NCBI GenBank assembly: GCA_947453375.1
Contig: CANGGT010000010.1
Coordinates: forward strand, 1 to 42,960
DNA: 42,960 nucleotides
Source: Planctomycetaceae bacterium
Lineage (GTDB): Bacteria; Planctomycetota; Planctomycetia; Pirellulales; UBA1268
Reading direction: 5' to 3'
This document shows positions 24,550-33,125 of the stretch, in pieces. Positions within the stretch are counted from its first letter, which is position 1. Every line of letters begins with the position of its first letter. The position numbers and the translations under genes were made by a program. Below the pieces are notes generated by a model. That model was not told where the DNA came from and did no database searches. It saw only the letters and a list, made by a program, of their open reading frames with translations.

Positions 24550-26352
24550 TCAGCCGGTGCCGGTTTTCGGGCGTTCGAGGGCCCGCTCGAGCGTGTCGAG
24601 GAGCTGGTCGACGCGGAACGGTTTGAAGAGGACGAGATTGATCCCCGCCTGGCGGGCTTTCACGATCGAATGCCCCGGGTCGTAGCCGAAGCCGGTCATG
24701 AGGACCAGCGGCACGTCGTCGAGGATCTCACTGAGGCGCAGAAAGAGCTGGTATCCCGACATGTCAGGGAGGCGGATGTCGGAGAGGATCACGTCGTAAT
24801 CCTCGTCGCCGGCGGCCCGCACCATCGATGCGGCCTCGGCACCGTCGCGGGCCGTCTCAACGATGCTGCCGTTGCGTTCGAGGAGGCAGTGGGCAGCCGC
24901 GCGAACCTGTTCGTCGGCATCGACGACGAGGATCCGCTTGCCGGTCAACGCCCGCCGCCGTTCGCCGCGGCGGTGTTGGGCGTGGGCCGTGCTCGGCGTC
25001 ATCTTCTCTCCCACCTTCTGGATCGCCTGCTTGATGTCGCGCGCATTGCGGAGGATCCGCTGGAGTCGCTCGACGACATCGGCGTCGTGGCCGATGTAGC
25101 GTTCCATGACGTTGACGGCATCGTTGAGGATGTCGTCGATCGGGAGGGCGACCGCCCCGTGGATCGCCTCGACGCTCTCGGCGGTGGTGGAGGCCTTCTC
25201 GGCGACGAGCAGTTCGAGGGTGTTGAGGGCGGCAGCGACGTCCCGGGAGAAAATCTCGAGGAACTGCATGTCGGTGTGGGAAAAGCCCCCCGGCTCCGGA
25301 CTCTCGACGTTGAACGTCCCGATCACCTGATCATGGAGCATGAGCGGCACGGTCAGCGAGCTCTTCGCCCCCTTGCACCCCTCGAGATAGAGGGGGTCTT
25401 TCGTCGTGTCGTTGCAGAAATAGCTCCGCCCCGTGGCAGCGACATACCCGGTGACCCCATTGTGTTCCGTGCGGGCAAAGAGGATCCGGGCCTCCGCCTC
25501 CGGTTGCATCCCCTCGGCGAGAAGTGGCTCGAGCCGGCCCGTCTTGCGATCGAGGAGGCGGATCTCGACGACGTCGAAGAGGAGGAGATCGCGGGAGTAA
25601 TGGAGGATATTGCTTTTGAGGAGATCGATTCGCTCCTCGATCGTCATGTCGGCCAGTTCGGCCGGAGACAGATCGGCCAGTTTCTGTCCGGCCTGATGGA
25701 TCGCGGCACGCTTCTGCTGCTCGAGGATCGTGTGGGTGACGTCCCGAATACTGACGACGACATGGTCGGCGGCTGGCCAATCGGCCGCGGCGGATGGATC
25801 GCTGGCGAGGAGCGGGGCGGCGTTGAGGTGGAGGTAGCGGTTGTCGGCGGTCCGCAGCGTTGCCCCGGAGATCCGCCCCGACGCCAGGGCGGCGTGGAAG
25901 GGGCTGAACTCCGGGCCGAGGATCTCGGGATTGCCGAGGGCGGTGAGAAAGCCGAACCCGCAGAGTTCCTCGCAGCCGCACCACAGCCGGAAGCGGGCGT
26001 TGGCCCAGCGGATCGTGTCGCCGGCATCGAGGAGGACGACGCCGTCGGGAACGTTTTCAAGGATCCGTTGTGCCCGCACCGAGGTGACGAGCGGGCCGTC
26101 GGGTGCCACAAGCCCGCCGGTGAGGATCACGCCGGCGACCCGGGGACCGCGGCCGATGCGGGCGACGGCGGCCGCCAAGCTGTTGATCGACTCGAGCGGG
26201 GCGCCGGCCGCGAGGGGCGGTGCTTCCCCGGCAGCAAGTGGCATCGCGGCCGATTCACCCGGTGGGGGGCAACCGAACGGGACGCCGGCGGCGGGGGGGA
26301 TCGCGGCCCCTTCCGCGTCGCGGACAACGAGATAGCTGGGTGAGTCAGGCAC
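24550..26352 (-). CDS. PAS-GAF-receiver (response regulator) protein without kinase or output domain
   Basis: A 600-residue signalling protein. A low-complexity Ala/Pro N-terminus is followed by a PAS-like domain (about 95-210: ILENVPDGVVLLDAGDTIRWANARF), a GAF domain (about 235-400: LLLFDVVEIRLLDRKTGRLEPLL and GTFNVESPEPGGF), a helical linker, and a C-terminal receiver domain with acidic pocket D478/D480, phosphoacceptor D525 (SDIRLPDMSG), T553 and K577 (LFKPF). No HisKA/HATPase, HTH, GGDEF or EAL part is seen, so it may pass phosphate or dock to partners. The GTG at 26352 is the chosen start: the sequence upstream of it has GGGAGG with about 7-base spacing. A further upstream in-frame ATG at 26427 lies inside the promoter region. 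It is on the same strand as, and 218 bp upstream of, the secretin gene. Confidence 0.85.
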   Translation of the reverse strand: MPDSPSYLVVRDAEGAAIPPAAGVPFGCPPPGESAAMPLAAGEAPPLAAGAPLESINSLAAAVARIGRGPRVAGVILTGGLVAPDGPLVTSVRAQRILENVPDGVVLLDAGDTIRWANARFRLWCGCEELCGFGFLTALGNPEILGPEFSPFHAALASGRISGATLRTADNRYLHLNAAPLLASDPSAAADWPAADHVVVSIRDVTHTILEQQKRAAIHQAGQKLADLSPAELADMTIEERIDLLKSNILHYSRDLLLFDVVEIRLLDRKTGRLEPLLAEGMQPEAEARILFARTEHNGVTGYVAATGRSYFCNDTTKDPLYLEGCKGAKSSLTVPLMLHDQVIGTFNVESPEPGGFSHTDMQFLEIFSRDVAAALNTLELLVAEKASTTAESVEAIHGAVALPIDDILNDAVNVMERYIGHDADVVERLQRILRNARDIKQAIQKVGEKMTPSTAHAQHRRGERRRALTGKRILVVDADEQVRAAAHCLLERNGSIVETARDGAEAASMVRAAGDEDYDVILSDIRLPDMSGYQLFLRLSEILDDVPLVLMTGFGYDPGHSIVKARQAGINLVLFKPFRVDQLLDTLERALERPKTGTG

Positions 26353-26391
26353 CAACGGCCCTCCCTGGGGGCGATCCCGGTCCGCGCCACA

Positions 26392-26420
26392 AGTATAAAA
26401 TTCGTCGTGGCGGCCGCCAA
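26392..26420 (-). promoter_or_regulatory. Sigma-70-type promoter for the PAS-GAF-receiver gene
   Basis: On the minus strand TTGGCG (26420-26415) and TATACT (26397-26392) are 17 bases apart. TATACT matches the -10 consensus at 5 of 6 positions. The transcript would start near 26385, about 30 bases before the GTG start at 26352. Confidence 0.55.
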
Positions 26421-26433
26421 ATCCCATCGAGCG

Positions 26434-26461
26434 TTGCCGCCCAACTCCACAAATCTATACT
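26434..26461 (+). promoter_or_regulatory. Sigma-70-type promoter for sdhCAB
   Basis: On the plus strand TTGCCG (26434-26439) and TATACT (26456-26461) are separated by 16 bases. The expected start near 26468 gives a leader of about 30 bases before the sdhC GTG at 26500. The -35 elements of this and the divergent promoter are about 14 bases apart, so the two may compete or share regulators. Confidence 0.55.
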
Positions 26462-26499
26462 CCCAACGGCATCCCTTCCTCCGTTTGGAGAAGCCGAGC

Positions 26500-27360
26500 G
26501 TGACCCTGCCGTCGTTCGTTTCCCGCAACCAGTTCCTCATCTACCGGCTGTTCTCCCTCTCGGGGCTCATCCCGGTGGGGGCCTTCTTGGTGGTCCACCT
26601 GCTCACCAACGCGTCGGTGCTGGGGGGGGCTGCATCCTTCCAGTCGCGGGTGGACATGATCCACTCCCTCGGGCCGCTCTTGGTCCCGGTGGAGTTCGCG
26701 TTCATCTTCCTGCCGATGATGTTCCACGCGGCGGTCGGGTTCGCGATCATCGCCGGTGGCCTTCCGAACGTCGGCTCCTATCCTTACATGGGAAACGTTC
26801 GCTACACCCTCCAGAGGGCGACGGGCATGATCGCCTTCGCCTTCATCCTCTGGCACATCATCCAACTTCACTGGCTGGGGGCCCCGATCGGGGGCGGACG
26901 CTTCGATCCGCACCATGCCACCAGCTCCGCGGCGACCGTCATCGCTCCCCTCGGCGTGTCTCTCCTCTACGCGATCGGCGTTCTCTCGGCGGTGTTCCAC
27001 CTCTCCAACGGCTTGTGGACGATCGGGATCACCTGGGGGCTGTGGACGAGCCCCGCGGCCATGCAGCGGGCGAATGTCGTCAGCATCGTGGTCGGGGTCG
27101 TGCTCGCCGCTGCCGGGCTGGGGGCGATCGGAGGACTCCGGTCGACTGACGTCGCCGCCGCCAGGCAGATCGAGACCCGGATGGACGACTTCAAGCGGAT
27201 GATGGAGGGACAGGCCCCCGGGGCCGCCACCGGCGGGCATGGTGCCCCTGGAACCACGGCCACCGTTCCCGTCACCGACGCTATCGACCTCCGCGCCCCT
27301 TCCGAACCCGCGGCCCTCGTCATCCCCGTGACCCCCTCCCCCAGTCCAGCAGGAAACTGA
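26500..27360 (+). CDS. sdhC: Succinate dehydrogenase cytochrome b subunit
   Basis: Membrane anchor of succinate:quinone oxidoreductase (complex II), which holds heme and passes electrons to menaquinone. The 286-residue protein has five hydrophobic helices and histidines in helix positions that fit a two-heme cytochrome b558 type: H33, H76, H119, H124 and H167. The GTG at 26500 is chosen because GGAG (26487-26490) lies upstream and the product then begins directly before FVSRNQFLIYRLFSLSG, as in B. subtilis-type SdhC. An upstream ATG in the same frame would fall in the promoter. The last about 65 residues are a hydrophilic Pro/Ala/Thr-rich tail unusual for the family. It ends 6 bp before sdhA, so the three genes form an operon; no separate SdhD subunit is needed in this type. 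Confidence 0.92.
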   Translation: MTLPSFVSRNQFLIYRLFSLSGLIPVGAFLVVHLLTNASVLGGAASFQSRVDMIHSLGPLLVPVEFAFIFLPMMFHAAVGFAIIAGGLPNVGSYPYMGNVRYTLQRATGMIAFAFILWHIIQLHWLGAPIGGGRFDPHHATSSAATVIAPLGVSLLYAIGVLSAVFHLSNGLWTIGITWGLWTSPAAMQRANVVSIVVGVVLAAAGLGAIGGLRSTDVAAARQIETRMDDFKRMMEGQAPGAATGGHGAPGTTATVPVTDAIDLRAPSEPAALVIPVTPSPSPAGN

Positions 27361-27366
27361 CACACC

Positions 27367-29361
27367 ATGGCACAGCCCCGCGTCCTCGTCGTCGGCGGTG
27401 GTCTTGCCGGGCTCGCGGCCTCGATGCGCCTGGCCGAGCTCGGAGTCGATGTCGACCTCATGAGCCTCGTGCCGGTGAAGCGGTCGCACAGCGTCTGTGC
27501 GCAGGGGGGCATCAACAGCGTCAACGCCCTCACTCGCCAGCAAGGGGACAACGAGTGGAAGCACCTCGACGACACGGTCTACGGTGGTGACTTCCTCCAG
27601 CACCAGCCGCCGGTCAAGGAAATGGCCGACTGGGGACCGCGGATCATCGATCTCATGGATCGACTCGGGGTGCCTTTCAACCGCACGCCGGAGGGTTTTC
27701 GCGACCAGCGCCGCTTCGGCGGGACGCTCTACAAGCGCACGGCGTTCGCCGGCGCCACCACCGGCCAGCAACTTCTCTACGCCCTCGACGAGCAGGTGCG
27801 ACGCTTCGAGGCCGAAGGCAAGATCCGCAAGTACGAGTTCTGGGACTTCCTCGCGCCCGTCCTCGACGACTCCGGGCGGTGCCGCGGAGCGGTCTGCCAG
27901 GACATGGTCTCGATGCAGTTCCGTTCCTTTGCCGCCGACGCGGTGGTCCTCGCCACCGGCGGCTGCGGGCTCGTCTACGGCCGGTCGACGATGTCGATGG
28001 TCTGCACCGGCAGCGCGGTCAGCCGCGTCTATCAGGCCGGGGCGGCCTACGGAAACGGCGAGTTCATCCAGGTGCACCCCACGGCCATCCCGGGGGCCGA
28101 CAAGCTCCGACTGATGAGCGAGAGCGCCCGCGGCGAGGGGGGCCGGGTGTGGGTGCCGAGGACCCCACAGGACCCGCGCGACCCCCGGACGATCCCCGAG
28201 GCGGAGCGCTACTACTTCCTCGAGGAACGCTATCCGAAGTACATGAATCTCGTCCCCCGCGACATCGCCACGCGGGAGATCTTCGACATCTGCACAACCG
28301 ATGGCCTGTCGGTCGAGAAGGATCGGCTCTGCGTCTACCTCGACCTCACGCACATCCCCAAGGAGACGCTCGACCGCAAGCTCGGCGGCATCCTCGACAT
28401 CTACGAGAAGTTCCAGGGGGTCGATCCGCGGACGGCCCCGATGAAGATCTTCCCGGCCGTCCACTATTCGATGGGTGGGCTTTGGGTCGATTACGAGAAG
28501 AGCCCCTCCGGGGGGATGCTCGAGGGCTCGCCCCGCAACCAACAGACGAGCATTTCCGGCCTCTACGCCATCGGCGAATGCGACTACCAGTACCACGGCG
28601 CCAACCGGCTCGGGGCCAACTCGCTCCTCTCCTGCATCTTCAGCGGCCTGTTCTGTGCCGCAGGCGTCCAGGCATCGGCCGGGGCGAAGCGGGCCCCGGC
28701 GTCCGAGTCGCTCTTCGCCTCGGCGCTGCGGCGCCAGGAGGAGCGGCATGAAGCCCTCATCCAGCGGCGGGGCGGGGGTGAGAATCCCTACGGCATTCAC
28801 CACGAACTCGGTGATCTCATGACCCGCGTCGCGACGGTCGTTCGCCGCAACGATCAACTCGCTGCGGCCTACGACGAGGTCTGCGCCCTCGAGGAGCGGT
28901 GGCGTCGCTGTTCGCTCTCCGACACCGGCAACTGGACCAACCAAAACGTCGTGTTCACGAAGTCACTCGGCGACATGTTTCCGCTCGCCAAACTGATCCT
29001 CAAGGGGGCCCTCCTCCGCGACGAGTGCCGAGGGGCCCACTACAAGCCCGACTTCGAGATGCCGGGGATCGCCGCAACGGACCCGGAGGGGAAGCGTCTT
29101 GAGGCCGAGCAGTGGTGCGACCGATTCGAGGCCAACACGAACAAGTGGCTCAAGTCGACGATCGCCAATCACGGTGCCGACGGCCACCCGCAAATCACCT
29201 ATGAGGACATCGACACCTCGCTCATCCCGCCCCGCCCGCGGCTTTACGGCCTGGTTGGCGGCGAGGTGATCGAGGAGGTGTGGAAGGAGCGGCTGCGTGC
29301 CCGAGACGCCAAGGGCGGGCAGGCAGCGACACGGCAAGTCGGGGTCGGGGCCCAGTCCTGA
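27367..29361 (+). CDS. sdhA: Succinate dehydrogenase flavoprotein subunit
   Basis: Catalytic subunit that oxidises succinate to fumarate with covalently bound FAD. The 664-residue product begins with the dinucleotide-binding VLVVGGGLAGLAAS, and H41 in RSHSVCAQGGINS is the expected FAD-linked histidine. Further hallmarks are GGCGLVYG, FIQVHPTAIPG with the substrate His, SESARGEGGRVWV, the PAVHYSMGGLWVD segment and YAIGECDYQYHGANRLGANSLLSCIFSGL near the FAD C-terminal contact. The length and motif variants fit the B. subtilis-like SdhA/FrdA type. ATG 27367 has AGGA upstream. Lies between sdhC and sdhB. Confidence 0.96.
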   Translation: MAQPRVLVVGGGLAGLAASMRLAELGVDVDLMSLVPVKRSHSVCAQGGINSVNALTRQQGDNEWKHLDDTVYGGDFLQHQPPVKEMADWGPRIIDLMDRLGVPFNRTPEGFRDQRRFGGTLYKRTAFAGATTGQQLLYALDEQVRRFEAEGKIRKYEFWDFLAPVLDDSGRCRGAVCQDMVSMQFRSFAADAVVLATGGCGLVYGRSTMSMVCTGSAVSRVYQAGAAYGNGEFIQVHPTAIPGADKLRLMSESARGEGGRVWVPRTPQDPRDPRTIPEAERYYFLEERYPKYMNLVPRDIATREIFDICTTDGLSVEKDRLCVYLDLTHIPKETLDRKLGGILDIYEKFQGVDPRTAPMKIFPAVHYSMGGLWVDYEKSPSGGMLEGSPRNQQTSISGLYAIGECDYQYHGANRLGANSLLSCIFSGLFCAAGVQASAGAKRAPASESLFASALRRQEERHEALIQRRGGGENPYGIHHELGDLMTRVATVVRRNDQLAAAYDEVCALEERWRRCSLSDTGNWTNQNVVFTKSLGDMFPLAKLILKGALLRDECRGAHYKPDFEMPGIAATDPEGKRLEAEQWCDRFEANTNKWLKSTIANHGADGHPQITYEDIDTSLIPPRPRLYGLVGGEVIEEVWKERLRARDAKGGQAATRQVGVGAQS

Positions 29362-29410
29362 CCGCTCGCCGGCAGGTGGACGTGACAGACCGCACACGGA
29401 GTCAAGCGAC

Positions 29411-30277
29411 ATGATCATGAAGACCAACGACCACGACCACGGCGGGCCGACGGCCGCCCGCACGATCCCCGTTCGGGTACTGCGCCAGGATGCCCCCGGG
29501 CAGGAGAGCTACTGGGAGCGGCATGACGTTCCCTGGGAGCCGAACATGAACGTCATCAGCGTCCTTCAAAAGGTCGCCGCGATCGCCCGATCGCAGGACG
29601 GTCGTCCGGTCGCCCCCGTGGCCTGGGACTGTAACTGCCTCGAGGAGGTGTGCGGTTCCTGCACGATGCTCATCAATGGGCGGACGCGAATGGCCTGTTC
29701 AGCGCTCGTCGACCGGCTCCTCGAGGAGCATCCCGACGGTATCGAGTTGCGTCCGATGTCGAAGTTTCCGGTCGTCCGTGATCTCGTCGTCGATCGGCGG
29801 CGACTTTTTCACTCGCTCCAGCGTGTCAAGGCTTGGGTGCCGGTCGATGACTCCTTCGACCACGGCCCCGGTCCGCGGATCTCCCCGGAGGAGCAGGAGG
29901 AGGCCTACCCGCTCTCCGAGTGCATGAGTTGCGGCTGCTGCCTCGAGGCCTGTCCGCAGTTCACGCGGATCGAGACGCCCATGCGCGAAGGGGAAACCGA
30001 GGAGCAGGTCGCTGCCCGGCGTAACGCTGCGTTCGATCAGGGCTTCATCGGTGCCCATGCCGTGAGTCAGGCTGTGCTGTTCAACAAGCACCCCACCGGC
30101 AAGATGATCGCTGATGAGAGGATGGCCGCGCTGACAGGGCCTGGGGGCATTCAGATGTGTGGCAATGCCCAGAATTGCGTCGCGGTCTGCCCCAAGCACA
30201 TTCCGCTGACGCGCTCGATCGCCCGGGCCGGCCGGGCCGCGACCCTGTGGGCCCTGAAGAAACTCTTTGATCGTTGA
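29411..30277 (+). CDS. sdhB: Succinate dehydrogenase iron-sulfur subunit
   Basis: Carries electrons from FAD to the membrane heme and quinone through three clusters. The 288-residue product has the [2Fe-2S] ligands C76, C81, C84 and C96, and cysteines for [4Fe-4S] and [3Fe-4S] centres at C171, C174, C177, C181, C250, C256 and C260 (SECMSCGCCLEACP and MCGNAQNCVAVCPKHIP). The third cluster type cannot be fixed by eye. The ATG at 29411 follows GGAG; a second ATG at 29417 is also possible. It is the last gene of sdhCAB. The 207 bp to the helicase start has no gene. Confidence 0.95.
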   Translation: MIMKTNDHDHGGPTAARTIPVRVLRQDAPGQESYWERHDVPWEPNMNVISVLQKVAAIARSQDGRPVAPVAWDCNCLEEVCGSCTMLINGRTRMACSALVDRLLEEHPDGIELRPMSKFPVVRDLVVDRRRLFHSLQRVKAWVPVDDSFDHGPGPRISPEEQEEAYPLSECMSCGCCLEACPQFTRIETPMREGETEEQVAARRNAAFDQGFIGAHAVSQAVLFNKHPTGKMIADERMAALTGPGGIQMCGNAQNCVAVCPKHIPLTRSIARAGRAATLWALKKLFDR

Positions 30278-30368
30278 TGGAGCTTTGAACGGGGCTGGAA
30301 GAGCGGAAGAAACGGGGAAAAAGGGCCTCCGGAGAGCCCGCCCGACAGCCCCGCCTCCGCGGCGACGA

Positions 30369-30397
30369 TTGCCTGCCCCCGCCAATCGTGGTAGTTT
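30369..30397 (+). promoter_or_regulatory. Candidate promoter for the DEAD-box helicase
   Basis: TTGCCT (30369-30374), a 17-base spacer and TAGTTT (30392-30397). The -10 is a poor match. If used, the transcript starts close to the TTG at 30401, which favours the downstream GTG at 30485 as translation start. Confidence 0.3.
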
Positions 30398-30484
30398 TCA
30401 TTGACGGACGATCCCTCTCAGGCCGTTCCGGCTGCGGGGCGGGGCGTCGTGAGCGGTTCAGGACAGAACCAGGAAGGACTACGA

Positions 30485-31954
30485 GTGGCTTTGGAATCCG
30501 GCCGCGGGGCCCGTGACGACCGGCGTTCCAGGGATTGGTCCCCCGAAGAGTGGGCTGCCCAAAGCTGTGGGAGCCCTGCCTCTGCCAATTCCGACGGGAT
30601 CAACCCTGTCGCCTCGCAGGCGGCCGCCATTGCGGGCGACTTTGGAAAACTCGGCCTCGCGCCGGCCACGCTCGCAGCGGTCGATCGCGCCGGCTACACC
30701 GTTCCCACCCCAGTTCAGGCTGGGCTCATCCCGCGTGCCCTCAAGGGGATTGACGTCCTCGGTCAGGCACGCACCGGGACGGGTAAGACGTGTGCCTTCG
30801 TCCTCCCGATCCTCGAACGCGTATCGCAGCCATCGGAGCGGGGGGGGATCGGGCCGCGGGCCCTCGTCCTCGTTCCGACCCGCGAATTGGCCGTTCAGGT
30901 CCGGGATGAGTTCGAGAAACTCGCCCACGGGTCGAAGATTCACTGCGTCGCGGTGTACGGCGGCAAGCCGATCCGGGGGCAGATCGACAAGCTCGCCAAG
31001 AATCCCGCCGTGGTCGTCGGCACTCCCGGACGCGTTCTCGACCACATGAGCCGGGGGACGATCCAATTCTCCGGCCTCGAGATCGTCACGCTCGACGAGG
31101 CCGACCGGATGCTCGACATCGGCTTCCGGCCCGACATCGAGAAGATCCTCCGCCGCTGTCCTGACAGCCGTCAGACGCTCCTCCTCTCGGCGACCGTTCC
31201 GCCGCCGGTGGCCAAACTCGCCACCCGCTACATGCGCGATCCGGAGATCCTCGACTTCTCCACCGGCGAGATCGCCGTCGAGACGATCGAGCAGTTCTAT
31301 TTCACCGTCGATCCGACGCGGAAGTTCGATCTCCTCGAGCGGCTCCTCGACCGCGAACAGCCGCGCCAAGTGATCATTTTCTGCCGGACGAAGCGTGGCA
31401 CTGACAAGGTGTTCGAGCGACTCTCCCGGCGCCGGGCGCGTGATGGCGGAGAGGAGCAGGTGGGGTGCATCCACGGTGACCTCGCCCAGAACGTCCGCGA
31501 CCGGGTCATGAAGCAGTTTCGCGAAGGGGCGGTGAAGGTCCTCGTCGCCACCGACGTCGTGGGACGTGGCATCGACGTCTCGGCCCTGTCGCACATCATC
31601 AACTACGACATTCCCGAGTTTTGCGACGATTACGTCCATCGTGTCGGTCGCACCGGACGCATGGGACGCGAGGGGGTGGCCTACACCTTCGTCGCTCCCG
31701 ACGAAGGGCCGCAGTTGACCCGCATCGAGATGCGAATCGAGAAGCTTCTCCAGCGCGACGAGATTCCGGGGTTCGATGCCTTCGACCGGCGTCCCAAGGC
31801 GGCGCCGATCCAGCAGACCGGCCCCGGTGGCGCCTTCGTTGCCGCCGAAGGGCAGCCTGCCCCGCAGGCCGAGCCCGAGGCGCCGAAGAAACCCTCTTCG
31901 GCATCGCTCCTCGGCAAGGGACGCGGTCCGAAGCGCCATCGTCGGGCCCTCTGA
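30485..31954 (+). CDS. DEAD-box ATP-dependent RNA helicase
   Basis: A 489-residue helicase that unwinds short RNA duplexes in ribosome assembly or RNA turnover. Motifs occur in order: the Q motif (PTPVQ), motif I ARTGTGKT, motif Ia PTRELA, TPGR, motif II LDEADRML, motif III SAT, motif IV IFCRT, motif V ATDVVGRGIDV and motif VI HRVGRTGR. A 65-residue Arg/Ser-rich N-terminus precedes the core and a short Lys/Arg-rich tail follows (GPKRHRRAL), likely RNA-binding. The start is placed at the GTG at 30485, where AGGAAGGA (30471-30478) sits 6 bases upstream; a TTG at 30401 extends the frame but has no such site. It is followed by the UDG gene after 40 bp. Exact subfamily (RhlE/DeaD-like) is not set by eye. 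Confidence 0.94.
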   Translation: MALESGRGARDDRRSRDWSPEEWAAQSCGSPASANSDGINPVASQAAAIAGDFGKLGLAPATLAAVDRAGYTVPTPVQAGLIPRALKGIDVLGQARTGTGKTCAFVLPILERVSQPSERGGIGPRALVLVPTRELAVQVRDEFEKLAHGSKIHCVAVYGGKPIRGQIDKLAKNPAVVVGTPGRVLDHMSRGTIQFSGLEIVTLDEADRMLDIGFRPDIEKILRRCPDSRQTLLLSATVPPPVAKLATRYMRDPEILDFSTGEIAVETIEQFYFTVDPTRKFDLLERLLDREQPRQVIIFCRTKRGTDKVFERLSRRRARDGGEEQVGCIHGDLAQNVRDRVMKQFREGAVKVLVATDVVGRGIDVSALSHIINYDIPEFCDDYVHRVGRTGRMGREGVAYTFVAPDEGPQLTRIEMRIEKLLQRDEIPGFDAFDRRPKAAPIQQTGPGGAFVAAEGQPAPQAEPEAPKKPSSASLLGKGRGPKRHRRAL

Positions 31955-31994
31955 GCCCCTCTGTACCGTCGCCCCAGATCGATCGGAGTGGCAA

Positions 31995-32852
31995 ATGGCC
32001 CGCTCGACCGCAGGTGATTCATCGGGGGGGGGAGGGAAGCGTGCGGTTCCCCGCTCTGCCCGAGCGGTGAAGCAGCGACTCGAGAGCCTTGCCGATGCCG
32101 GCGTGCTCGATCTCCCTCGTGCGAAGCCGGATCTCGACGCGGATGACGACGCCGAGCCGACGGCCGCCGTGGCGTCTGCCCCTGTGCCCGTTCCGACGCA
32201 GCCCCCGCACCCGGTTTCCGCGTCGCGTCCGGCGAAGAAGGGGAAGGCCAAGGGAGCCGATGCCGCCGAGCGACTGGCGACCCTCGAGATCCTCCGCAGC
32301 GAGGTGGCCGGCTGCCGGGCCTGCGTTCATCTCGCCGAGGCCCGCACGAACACCGTCTTCGGGAGCGGCAATCCGGCCGCCCGGCTCTGTTTCCTCGGCG
32401 AGGCCCCCGGGGCCGATGAGGATGCCTCGGGGGAACCGTTCGTGGGACGGGCCGGGCAACTGCTCACGAAGATCATCGAGGCCTGCACTCTCAGCCGCGA
32501 CGAGGTCTACATCCTCAACGTCCTCAAGTGCCGTCCTCCCGAGAACCGTCGGCCGGAGCCGGAGGAGGTGGCCAACTGCCGGGGCTACTTCGAGCGGCAG
32601 ATCGAGGCGATCCGGCCGGAGTTCATTTGTTGTCTCGGGGCGTCGGCCGCCCAATCACTCCTTCGCACCGACGAGACGATCGGGAAACTCCGTGGCCGCT
32701 GGTTCGAATACGGCGAGGCGACGGTGATCTGCACCTATCACCCTTCCTACCTGTTGCGGAACCCTGCTGCGAAGCGGGATGTCTGGGACGACATGCAGCA
32801 TCTCATGGCCCGGATGGGGATCGACATGCCCAAGAAGGGGCCTGGCGGCTGA
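31995..32852 (+). CDS. Family 4 uracil-DNA glycosylase (iron-sulfur)
   Basis: Removes uracil from DNA, starting base excision repair. The 285-residue product carries the family-4 signatures: [20 protein letters not shown] (motif A with catalytic-region GEAPG, 135-139) and HPSYLLR (249-255). Four cysteines placed for the [4Fe-4S] cluster are C107, C110, C179 and C195. [13 protein letters not shown] is also typical of this family. About 95 residues of low-complexity N-terminus precede the domain; it looks disordered and is Ala/Pro/Lys-rich. The ATG at 31995 follows GGAG (31985-31988); the upstream frame is shadow of the helicase. Likely co-transcribed with the helicase. Confidence 0.92.
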   Translation: MARSTAGDSSGGGGKRAVPRSARAVKQRLESLADAGVLDLPRAKPDLDADDDAEPTAAVASAPVPVPTQPPHPVSASRPAKKGKAKGADAAERLATLEILRSEVAGCRACVHLAEARTNTVFGSGNPAARLCFLGEAPGADEDASGEPFVGRAGQLLTKIIEACTLSRDEVYILNVLKCRPPENRRPEPEEVANCRGYFERQIEAIRPEFICCLGASAAQSLLRTDETIGKLRGRWFEYGEATVICTYHPSYLLRNPAAKRDVWDDMQHLMARMGIDMPKKGPGG

Positions 32853-32963
32853 TCTTTTCGCCGCCGCGTTCCCCGGTCTTTCCCGCCCGCTGGCCCGGCC
32901 GTGACGGTTCGGCTCAAGATGCCGGTCGTGCCGGTCCGATGGATTGGTTGGGTCTTGGGAGGG

Positions 32964-32988
32964 AACAGCCGCTGCTGGCTGTCGTCGA
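32964..32988 (+). promoter_or_regulatory. Possible ECF-sigma promoter and nearby palindromes
   Basis: GGAAC (32964-32968), 16 bases, then CGTC (32985-32988), the arrangement of many extracytoplasmic-function sigma promoters. It lies 138 bp before the lipoprotein gene. Between them are TCGCCT-GGGG-AGGCGA (33032-33047) and the palindrome TGTCGCGACA (33048-33057), possible operator sites. In GC-rich DNA such matches arise often by chance. The 273-bp gap holds no gene. Confidence 0.25.
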
Positions 32989-33125
32989 CGGGGTTCGGGT
33001 CGGCTCATGCCGCCGTCCGTCGGTCGGGATGTCGCCTGGGGAGGCGATGTCGCGACAATTTTGCCGCCGGCCGGCGTTGCCGATCCGGTCGGAGCGAATG
33101 GCACCTGGCCGAACAGGGGAAAAGC

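Noticed and set aside
26455-28944. 829-residue minus-strand frame over sdhC and sdhA
   Set aside because: Shadow of SdhC/SdhA, both with clear motifs.
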